This document shows, piece after piece, positions 1 to 5,491 of a DNA stretch of 64,000 nucleotides; within the stretch, counting starts at the first letter, position 1, and each line of letters opens with the position of its first letter. Source of the stretch: Rhodobacterales bacterium (GTDB lineage: Bacteria > Pseudomonadota > Alphaproteobacteria > Rhodobacterales > Rhodobacteraceae); assembly GCA_021155205.1 (NCBI GenBank), contig JAJNPS010000018.1, positions 1-64,000 on the forward strand, in the 5' to 3' direction. Made by a program: the position numbers and the translations under genes. The notes below the pieces were generated by a model. It was not told the DNA's origin. It saw nothing but the letters and a program-made list of their open reading frames with translations, and made no database searches.

Positions 1-86
1 ATCTCCCGCCGCGTCCGGCCACTGGTCAGTGCGAGCCGCACCGCTTCACGCCGAAACTCCGGCGTCGGTCTGTTCCCGTTTCCCAT
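1..86 (-). CDS. IS3-family transposase OrfA, N-terminal fragment at window edge
   Basis: The first 28 codons are visible and begin MGNGNRPTPEFRREAV. The pattern xPEFRREAVRLAL and the following SGRTRREI match the start of the helix-turn-helix subunit (OrfA) of IS3-family transposases, which binds the terminal repeats. An AGGAGG Shine-Dalgarno sequence lies six bases before the ATG, so the start is clear. The gene runs off the left edge, and the OrfB integrase subunit with its DDE residues is not in view. The family is recognised from the N-terminal pattern only. Confidence 0.7.
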   Translation of the reverse strand, partial: MGNGNRPTPEFRREAVRLALTSGRTRRE

Positions 87-140
87 AGAACACCTCCTGG
101 TTCCTCAGTTGGTGCTCTCCACATTTTCCGGGCAAGTCCA
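1..140 (-). mobile_element. Terminal part of an IS3-group insertion sequence
   Basis: Read on the minus strand, the terminus begins TGGACTTGCCCGGAAAAT at about 140. This resembles the IS3-type terminal repeat, which opens with TG and carries a TTACCC-like block followed by GTGGA. A ribosome binding site and an OrfA start follow 50 bases inside. To the right of 140 the sequence becomes an open Toprim-primase frame, so the IS boundary is placed there. The other end of the element and the 3-4 bp target duplication lie outside the window. The boundary is an inference from the terminus pattern and the resumption of coding sense. Confidence 0.65.
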
Positions 141-659
141 CGGGGCATCACTTGCCCGTTGCCCGATACACTGCGCTATCAGACGAGGGGCTGGCATCCA
201 TCAGGATACCGCTTCCCCATGATGGTGGCACGAGTGGACGGCGGCGCACGGTTTGCGGTGCATCGAACCTACCTGTCACCGGACGGCGGCAAAGCCCCAA
301 TTGACCTAAACAAGGCGATGTTAGGCGCTTGCGCTGGCGGCGCTGTGCGGGTCGCTGAAGGCAACGGGCCGCTTGTGGTAGCCGAAGGCATAGAAACTGC
401 CCTGAGCCTTGCCTGTGGCCTTCTGGGCGGGCCTGCGACGATCTGGGCTGCCTTATCCACCTCTGGGATGCGCGGGCTTATCTTGCCCCCGATACCGGGG
501 CGGCTGACCGTGGCGGCTGATGGTGACCAACCTGGCCGCGAGGCCGCATCGGCGCTTGCGTCACGGGCCGAGGCGCTGGGCTGGCGCGTCATGCTCCTGC
601 CTGCACCGGATGGCCGTGACTGGAACGACGTGTTGGCACTGAAGGGCGGTGCGGCATGA
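141..659 (+). pseudogene. Toprim-domain primase-like protein, 5' end cut by IS3 element
   Basis: The protein resembles the Toprim primases that sit beside DUF3987 proteins in integrated phages and plasmids of alphaproteobacteria. The visible part has the region rich in basic residues (VHRTYLSPDGGKAP), then the Toprim core: GIETALSL carries the acidic residue of motif 1 and AADGDQPGR the DxD-like motif 2. Sense coding continues upstream of the TTG at 159 (GITCPLPDTLRY) as far as about 141, where it joins the end of the IS3 element. The N-terminal zinc-finger half is therefore missing. The stop overlaps the start of the next gene by ATGA. A shorter product from TTG 159 is possible but probably not functional. 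Confidence 0.7.
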
Positions 660-2161
660 CTTTCCTAAATGCAGGAATCCCGTTTAGGGGCGAAGGACCG
701 CAACCGCTGTTGCGCCCGATCCCTTCAGGCGCGGATTACCCTAAGAACGCCCTAGGGCCGCTGCGCGCGGCGGTGGAGGCGGTGCGGGGCATGACGCTGG
801 CACCGATTGCTGTTCCTGCCCAATCAGCCCTGGCCGTGGCATCGCTTTCGGTGCAGGGCTTTGCCAACGTCGAAACCCTAGGCGGGGGATTTGCGCCCCC
901 GTCGATTTACGCCCTGACCATCGCGCGGTCTGGTGAGCGGAAGTCATCCTGCGATGCGCCGCTAATGGCCGCCTTGCGCGACTATGAACGCGAACAGTCG
1001 AAGGCCCAGCGCGATGCCCTGACGCAGTGGCGCAACGCCCAGTCACTATGGAAGGGCGAGCGTGACCGCATTCTGGCCGAGGCCAAATCGGGCAAAGGTG
1101 AAAAGCGGGTGGCGGCGGAAGTGGACCTGGACCGTCTGGGGCCTGAACCGCTGGCCCCACCATCGGCTGACAGAACCGTGACCGAACCAACCTTTGAAGG
1201 TCTGACAAGACTGTTCGCGGAAGGGCAGCCGTCGCTGGGCATCTTCGCCGATGAAGGCGGGCAGTTCATCGGTGGCCATGCCATGAACAGCGACAACCGG
1301 CTAAAGACGCTGACCGCGCTGAACGATCTGTGGCAAGGCAATCCGATCCGGCGCACCCGTTCGGGGGATGGGGCATACACCCTCTACGGGCGGCGGCTGG
1401 CTGTGCATCTTATGATACAGCCGGAGGTGGCGCGGGGCCTTCTGGCAGACGGCACGGCAACCGGCACGGGCTTCCTGCCACGCTTTCTCATCACCGAACC
1501 GCCGAGCACCATCGGCACCCGCCTGTCATCCCTCTCACGACGCGATGACGCGGCGCTGGGCCGCTTCGGTGACCGCTTGCGCAGCATCCTTGAAACGCCC
1601 CTGCCGATGGACCCGGAAACCCGCGAACTGCAGCCGCGCGATCTGCGGCTGGCCCCCGATGCGCGCGCTTTGCTAGTGGCCTTTGCCGATACCATCGAAC
1701 AGGAACAGCGCACCGGGGGCAGCCTTGCCCACGTCACAGGCTACGCATCCAAGGCAGCTGAACAGGCAGCACGCATCGCGGCTGTGCTGGCCCTGTGGGG
1801 CGATCTTTCGGCTCCGGCAGTCACGGTGCAGGATATGGCATCGGGCATCACCCTAGCGCAGTTCTACTTGGGCGAGGCCGTGCGGTTGTCAGATGCGGCG
1901 CTGATATCAGCCGAGACGGCACAGGCTGAGGCGCTGCGCGTCTGGCTTCTGGAACGCTGGCCAGAACAGGCGCAGCGGTTGGACCGCGATCCGGCAACCA
2001 TCACGCCGAAGGACGCCATGCAATACGGGCCGAACGCTTTGCGCGAGGCGAAGGTGGCGCGGAAGTTGATGGCAACCTTGGCCGATAGCGGCTGGCGGTC
2101 GCCTTGCCGGAAGGCGAGGTTATCGGCGGCGCGGCGCGAAAGCTGGCCTACCGGATCGTGA
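656..2161 (+). CDS. DUF3987 (YfjI-like) protein of integrated element, C-terminus probably frameshifted
   Basis: The 501-residue protein resembles DUF3987 proteins, which are carried with Toprim primases by prophages and integrative elements and are thought to act in element replication. The N-terminal half has a degenerate P-loop (ARSGERKSSCDAP, about residue 87) and an acidic strand (LGIFADEGGQF, about residue 200). From about base 2092 the frame reads an atypical Arg/Ser-rich tail. A different forward frame reads VALPEGEVIGGAARKLAY and ends at 2166, which looks like the natural end. This points to a one-base deletion near 2092-2095. The start overlaps the primase stop by four bases, so the two are translationally coupled. 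Function is inferred from family context only. Confidence 0.65.
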   Translation: MTFLNAGIPFRGEGPQPLLRPIPSGADYPKNALGPLRAAVEAVRGMTLAPIAVPAQSALAVASLSVQGFANVETLGGGFAPPSIYALTIARSGERKSSCDAPLMAALRDYEREQSKAQRDALTQWRNAQSLWKGERDRILAEAKSGKGEKRVAAEVDLDRLGPEPLAPPSADRTVTEPTFEGLTRLFAEGQPSLGIFADEGGQFIGGHAMNSDNRLKTLTALNDLWQGNPIRRTRSGDGAYTLYGRRLAVHLMIQPEVARGLLADGTATGTGFLPRFLITEPPSTIGTRLSSLSRRDDAALGRFGDRLRSILETPLPMDPETRELQPRDLRLAPDARALLVAFADTIEQEQRTGGSLAHVTGYASKAAEQAARIAAVLALWGDLSAPAVTVQDMASGITLAQFYLGEAVRLSDAALISAETAQAEALRVWLLERWPEQAQRLDRDPATITPKDAMQYGPNALREAKVARKLMATLADSGWRSPCRKARLSAARRESWPTGS

Positions 2162-2170
2162 GGTGAGGCG

Positions 2171-2485
2171 ATGTGGTTTGATGTTGCGGCTGCGCTGGCG
2201 ACACTGGACGGCGGCGAAACCGCCCCGGACCTTTCCGTAATGACGGAAAGAAAGAAGGCAAAGGTAGCGAAAGTAGCAAGAATAGCAGCACCGGTTGACC
2301 CGCAGCTGGACGATGAGGCCGCTATCCTTGCCGCGATCCTGACAGGGGTGCAGCGCCCTGGCGCAATCGCTACTGCAACCAAGATAGGGGCAACCCGCGT
2401 CTATCAACTTCTCGACCTGATGCGCGACGCAGGCCGTATCAAGGTGGCCCGTGATGGCCGAATCACAGCGAAACTAGTCAGTTGA
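2171..2485 (+). CDS. Hypothetical small protein with helix-turn-helix-like C-terminus
   Basis: A 104-residue protein lies directly after the DUF3987 gene and is probably co-transcribed with it. The N-terminal 45 residues are low-complexity with a Lys/Ala run (KKAKVAKVARIA). The C-terminal half (AILAAILTGVQRPGAIAT, then TRVYQLLDLMRDAGRI) has the pattern of a winged helix-turn-helix in which ATKIGATRVYQLLD would be the recognition part. An internal ATG at 2239 is a possible alternative start and lies inside a 20-bp palindrome. Base composition around 2250-2285 is markedly A-rich compared with the flanking chromosome. Function is unknown; a small DNA-binding accessory protein of the element is the best guess. 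Confidence 0.5.
   Translation: MWFDVAAALATLDGGETAPDLSVMTERKKAKVAKVARIAAPVDPQLDDEAAILAAILTGVQRPGAIATATKIGATRVYQLLDLMRDAGRIKVARDGRITAKLVS
2231..2250. promoter_or_regulatory. 20-bp perfect palindrome, copy 1 (candidate operator)
   Basis: CTTTCCGTAATGACGGAAAG has perfect 8-bp arms around AATG. A second copy with two substitutions lies at 3774-3793, and none was noticed elsewhere in the window. Both copies lie in the mobile element, which also encodes an XRE-type regulator. This copy falls inside the small gene 2171-2485 and overlaps a possible internal ATG start, so binding there could control a shorter product. The operator role is inference. Confidence 0.4.
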
Positions 2486-2548
2486 AGCCGCAGGACGAAA
2501 ATCAAAGGCTTAACCCGTCTGTGGCCCCCGATAAATCAAGAGGAAACC

Positions 2549-2812
2549 ATGCCTGAACCCGATCCAAACGGCATAGAAGAGGGCCATAACTGGCCCCGTG
2601 GCGTTCTCGTCTATCACTGGCCATGCGGGAACAAAAAACACCGCAACGCCCGTGCGGTGCGCATCCTTCGCAATGCGCGCTGGGGCGAATGGTCATGCCG
2701 GGAATGCGGTGAGCCTGTGTCATTCACACGCCGGGCCGATGCCGTCTATTGCCGTGAAGGATGCCGTAAGCAGGCCCAGAGGCGGCGGCGAAACTGGGAT
2801 AGCAAGCGTTGA
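2549..2812 (+). CDS. Small zinc-ribbon-like hypothetical protein
   Basis: An 87-residue basic protein. Its middle and C-terminal part carries CRECG, then a hydrophobic stretch and CREGC, giving a C-x2-C...C-x3-C pattern that fits a small treble-clef or zinc-ribbon fold. The tail KQAQRRRRNWDSKR is strongly basic, as in nucleic-acid-binding proteins. Its stop codon overlaps the TTG start of the next gene by four bases (TTGA), so it belongs to the same transcription unit as the XRE-type regulator. No family name could be assigned. The context suggests an accessory protein of the integrated element. Confidence 0.5.
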   Translation: MPEPDPNGIEEGHNWPRGVLVYHWPCGNKKHRNARAVRILRNARWGEWSCRECGEPVSFTRRADAVYCREGCRKQAQRRRRNWDSKR

Positions 2813-3465
2813 CCCGTCGCAGGCCTGTTGGCCCCCCAGGAGCGGCGTTGCGGGCCGCACGAAAGGCCGCCGGACTTTCTCAATCGGCGCTGGGCGCAAA
2901 AGCTGGCATTGGTCGGCAGGCGGTCAGCTACTGGGAATGCAAGCCGAACATAGACAAGAGGGGGTGGGCTGTGCAGCGGATGGCTAGGGCAGTCCAGCAG
3001 ATCGCAGCACTTTTGCAGGGTCATGACACCAATACGCACGCGCGCGGGGTGGGTGTTAGTCGCGGGCTTTCAGGTCTGCCGCATTATTCCCGCCCAAGCG
3101 CGGGCGCGCGCGAGCTAGATGGGTTTTACCCTAGCAGCGAAATTGAAGCCGCCGTCGCTCTGGCCTTCGAGCGAGAGCATATCCGAAAGCAGGAAAAAGA
3201 AGCCCAGCGCCGCGCCCGGCTTCGCGTCATCTGCGGGGCCAGGACGACCCGGAAAGGGACGCCTTGCAAGAACAAAAGCGAGCCTGGTCGGTCGCGGTGC
3301 AAGTTTCATGGTGGCAGGTCGACCGGGCCTAAGACAGCCGAAGGTCGGGAACGAATTGCCGAAGCGCAACGCGCGCGTTGGGCGGAATACGGGCAAGCGA
3401 AGTTGAAGCGGGACCAAGAGCCAGAGGTAAAGGCTAACGATTCATGGTCAGTGAAAGGCACTTGA
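2809..3465 (+). CDS. XRE-type helix-turn-helix protein with HGG-STGPKT domain
   Basis: The N-terminal 60 residues form a Cro/C1-type helix-turn-helix (LRAARKAAGLSQSALGAKAG then IGRQAVSYWE). A variable linker follows, and the C-terminal part (about residues 140-190) has CGARTTRKGTPCKN, CKFHGG and STGPKTAEGRERI. The last block matches the Cys/His HGGxSTGPKT pattern found in many phage and plasmid proteins of alphaproteobacteria. The TTG start overlaps the preceding stop; no upstream ATG fits. It is probably the DNA-binding regulator of the element, with a small metal-binding tail. The join of the two modules in one chain is clear from the frame; the function is inferred. Confidence 0.55.
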   Translation: MTRRRPVGPPGAALRAARKAAGLSQSALGAKAGIGRQAVSYWECKPNIDKRGWAVQRMARAVQQIAALLQGHDTNTHARGVGVSRGLSGLPHYSRPSAGARELDGFYPSSEIEAAVALAFEREHIRKQEKEAQRRARLRVICGARTTRKGTPCKNKSEPGRSRCKFHGGRSTGPKTAEGRERIAEAQRARWAEYGQAKLKRDQEPEVKANDSWSVKGT

Positions 3466-3527
3466 TCGGTGGCCCATGTTCCTAGACCATCACAATGGCT
3501 GGTGGTCAGCCATGGGAGTGTTGCGTT

Positions 3528-3710
3528 GTGCGGAAACTATCCATCCTTTTCGGGTTGCTCTCCCTGTCGGCATGCATGGACACTCCTGGCTATGTCCCGC
3601 AATTCGAGCCGATGGACCCCACGCCGTTCATGAACCAGCCAAGACCTCAACCTGTCAACACGGTGTGCAATCCGAACTATTACGGCGGTTTCAACTGCAC
3701 ATCCTACTAG
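3528..3710 (+). CDS. Small putative lipoprotein
   Basis: Translation from GTG 3528 gives a 60-residue protein, MRKLSILFGLLSLSAC and onward, with a short lipoprotein signal. A basic n-region, a hydrophobic core and a lipobox LSAC at the cleavage site place the lipidated Cys at residue 16. The mature part of about 45 residues is Pro-rich and ends with two Cys around NPNYYGGFNC. An upstream ATG at 3495 would add 11 residues that spoil the signal, so GTG 3528 is preferred. It is the last gene before the tRNA. Similar tiny lipoproteins are often lysis or exclusion proteins of phages, but nothing here proves a role. Confidence 0.45.
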   Translation: MRKLSILFGLLSLSACMDTPGYVPQFEPMDPTPFMNQPRPQPVNTVCNPNYYGGFNCTSY

Positions 3711-3773
3711 CGGTCGAGTGCGGCGAATAACCTCGCGACGATATCTCTAAGCACGCCGCCAAACACCAATGGC

Positions 3774-3793
3774 CTTTCCGTTATGATGGAAAG
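3774..3793. promoter_or_regulatory. 20-bp palindrome, copy 2 (candidate operator)
   Basis: CTTTCCGTTATGATGGAAAG matches the copy at 2231-2250 at 18 of 20 positions and keeps the 6-bp arms CTTTCC/GGAAAG. Here it lies in non-coding DNA between the lipoprotein gene and the tRNA, where it could act as an operator or recombination accessory site. The assignment rests only on the repetition. Confidence 0.4.
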
Positions 3794-3873
3794 CCTTGTC
3801 CAGCGCCGGGCGCTTGTTTGGGCCGGGCCATCGAGGGAAGTGTATTCAGACCCTCATCATTGAAAAGCTGAGT

Positions 3874-3897
3874 GGGGGATATTCTGGGGGATATTCT
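3874..3897. repeat. Tandem 12-bp direct repeat next to tRNA-Ser
   Basis: Two exact adjacent copies of GGGGGATATTCT start 52 bases from the CCA end of tRNA-Ser, on the mobile-element side. Tyrosine recombinases and excisionases often bind short direct repeats (arm sites) close to the attachment core. This stretch is therefore a candidate arm-site region of the element's attachment end. No integrase gene is in view, so the role is inferred. Confidence 0.4.
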
Positions 3898-3948
3898 TCG
3901 GCCGTCCGAAAATTTTATAAGCAAAAACAGCATCTTAAGGTGAGGCAA

Positions 3949-4038
3949 TGGCGGACAGAGAGGGATTCGAACCCTCGAGACGGTTCCCCGCCTACACACT
4001 TTCCAGGCGTGCGCCTTCGACCACTCGGCCACCTGTCC
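3949..4038 (-). tRNA. tRNA-Ser (anticodon GGA)
   Basis: On the minus strand the 90-base RNA begins GGACAGGTGGCCGAGTGG and ends CTCTGTCCGCCA, with the CCA encoded. The acceptor stem GGACAGG pairs with TCTGTCC (one G-T). The anticodon loop CTGGAAA gives GGA. A long variable arm (GGCGGGGAACCGTC region) identifies a class II serine tRNA, and the T arm has GGTTCGAATCC. The 3' end faces the mobile element on the left, the orientation expected when a tyrosine recombinase has integrated DNA into a tRNA gene and rebuilt its 3' end. Confidence 0.95.
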
Positions 4039-4093
4039 GTGCGGATGGCTTTACACGCAAGGCCGACAAAGGATCAAGGGGGAACCGCCGCTG

Positions 4094-4910
4094 GGGAGTG
4101 TCTCAGTTTTAGTCACCTTTTTTCCGGTAAGGCCCGCGCGGCCTGGGTGCCGATGCCGCCGCGTCGATAACCCCCACAAGCCAAACCATGTCGTGCAGAG
4201 TGTTCGTCACGCCAGCGCCCATCGCCGGGGTCATCTTTTGCGTCTTGTGCATCCGCACGAAGTTGTAGTGCACGAAGTAAAGCGAAAGCATGTTCAGGTG
4301 ATTTTCCACCTTCTTGCTGAATCCGTTGGCCGGGCCGGTGAAGCGGCGCATCCCCATGCGCATGGTCAGGTTCTGCCGCTCAACGTGACTGGTGCTGATC
4401 ACGGCCGGACCGGGCTTGCCGAAAATTGGTTCCTTGACCGCGCCTGTGCATTCAGCGGGGGAATACTTGCACTCATGGCGCTTGGAATCCATAGGCTCGC
4501 CATACAGCTTGACCAACATGGCGTAATCGATATCAGCCGCGAAGGCATCGCCAACGGCCTTGAGGTAAGCCTCATGGCCGTCTGTGGTAAGCTGCACCCG
4601 GTTTGCCAGACGGTCGGCCAGATCAAGCATGAACCCCCGCGCGGTTGCCGCCGAACGGTCGCCAACCTCGAAGGCCAGGATCATCTTGCCGTCACGGTCA
4701 ATCGCCGTCCATGTCCAAACGTCGCCAGCGCCATCAGGTGCGCAACGCGCGTCGGCAACGTTCTTGTCCTTGGCATAGACGAACAACCAGATTTCATTGC
4801 ACTGGACCTGTTGCGCCTTCACGTTGCGCACGGTCATAGAGGATAGAGGAACCCGAGGCGCTGGGCGATACCCGTGTCAAGGTCGCGGGATTTCAAACTG
4901 AGACCCTAAC
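4094..4910 (-). mobile_element. IS1-family insertion element, internally shortened
   Basis: Terminal inverted repeats of about 16 bp flank a single transposase gene: GGGAGTGTCTCAGTTT at 4094-4109 and, inverted, GTTAGGGTCTCAGTTT at 4895-4910, identical at 12 of 16 positions. The element is about 817 bp. The transposase stop codon overlaps the left repeat. Only 57 bases separate the start codon from the right repeat, so the usual N-terminal coding part is missing. No matching 8-9 bp target duplication could be recognised on the two flanks. The element lies 20 bp past the skp stop codon. Confidence 0.75.
4109..4837 (-). CDS. IS1-family transposase, N-terminally shortened and probably inactive
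   Basis: The 242-residue protein matches the catalytic part of IS1-family transposases: QVQCNEIWLFVYAKDKNV, then GAGDVWTWTAID, TTDGHEAY, and HVERQNLTMRMGMRRF near the C-terminus. By comparison with E. coli IS1 (MDEQWG, MTDGW, RIERHN) the DDE triad should be Asp in CDEIW, Asp in TTDG and Glu in HVERQ. Here the first residue is Asn (codon AAT). Full-length relatives carry about 45 more residues with a helix-turn-helix before TVRNV; these are absent. Loss of the DNA-binding part and of a catalytic Asp suggests a dead transposase. The element may still be movable in trans. Confidence 0.8.
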   Translation of the reverse strand: MTVRNVKAQQVQCNEIWLFVYAKDKNVADARCAPDGAGDVWTWTAIDRDGKMILAFEVGDRSAATARGFMLDLADRLANRVQLTTDGHEAYLKAVGDAFAADIDYAMLVKLYGEPMDSKRHECKYSPAECTGAVKEPIFGKPGPAVISTSHVERQNLTMRMGMRRFTGPANGFSKKVENHLNMLSLYFVHYNFVRMHKTQKMTPAMGAGVTNTLHDMVWLVGVIDAAASAPRPRGPYRKKGD

Positions 4911-4930
4911 CGGCAGACGCAAAAGGCGTC

Positions 4931-5491
4931 TCAGGGCGCGGGCGCGGGGGGGGTGGTGCCGTCGCCCAGGACCGCATCGACGCGCGCGATGGCGCGGTCC
5001 GTCATGTCGATCTTGTCATAGGACAGGATCACCGCCTGCTTGTCGAGGATTGCCACCGCGCCAAGTTCGGTCATCAGTTTCGCAAGGACCGGCAGCGCCA
5101 CGTCGTAGAACCGGCGCCGGTCATCGGTGCGCTGGCGGGCAATCTCCAGCCCCTTGGCGTCCTGCGCGGCGCGAATGCCTTCTGCCTTGGCGTCAAAGGC
5201 CGCAGCAAGGGCGGTGAATTCGGCGGCGGGCGTGGTTGCGCGGCGCGCGGTCAGATCTTTCTCCTCGGCCTCAAGAGCCGCGAAAATCTCGCGGTTCTCG
5301 GCCAACAGCGCGGCCTCGTCGGTGTCGGTCCGCGCCGCCGCCGCTTTGCCGAACGCGCTTTGCAGGAACAGCCGGTCCTGGTCCAGCGTCAGGACCGGGG
5401 GGGGCACGGCGGGTTGCGGAGCCGTATCCTGCGCCGCCACCGGACCGGCAAAGGCCATTGCCAGCGCCAGCGCCGCGGCCGACCTGCGCAT
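4931..5491 (-). CDS. skp: OmpH/Skp-like periplasmic chaperone
   Basis: A 186-residue exported protein with an N-terminal signal peptide (MRRSAAALALAMAFAGPVAA, cleavage before QDTAP). A long, charged, Ala-rich helical region (about residues 60-130, TDEAALLAENREIFAALE onward) matches the coiled-coil tentacles of Skp/OmpH. Skp holds unfolded outer-membrane proteins in the periplasm and passes them to the BAM complex. The start overlaps the bamA stop by one base, the usual bamA-skp arrangement. The C-terminus is a Pro/Ala tail. The IS1 element begins only 20 bp downstream, so anything formerly co-transcribed beyond skp is displaced. Confidence 0.85.
   Translation of the reverse strand: MRRSAAALALAMAFAGPVAAQDTAPQPAVPPPVLTLDQDRLFLQSAFGKAAAARTDTDEAALLAENREIFAALEAEEKDLTARRATTPAAEFTALAAAFDAKAEGIRAAQDAKGLEIARQRTDDRRRFYDVALPVLAKLMTELGAVAILDKQAVILSYDKIDMTDRAIARVDAVLGDGTTPPAPAP

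Noticed and set aside
3781..4032. Minus-strand frame reading MAEWSKAHAWKVCRRG
   Set aside because: It is a translation of the tRNA-Ser gene and the att region, a common false gene.
4193..4846. A 217-codon plus-strand frame across the IS1 element
   Set aside because: It is antisense to the transposase, which carries clear motifs.
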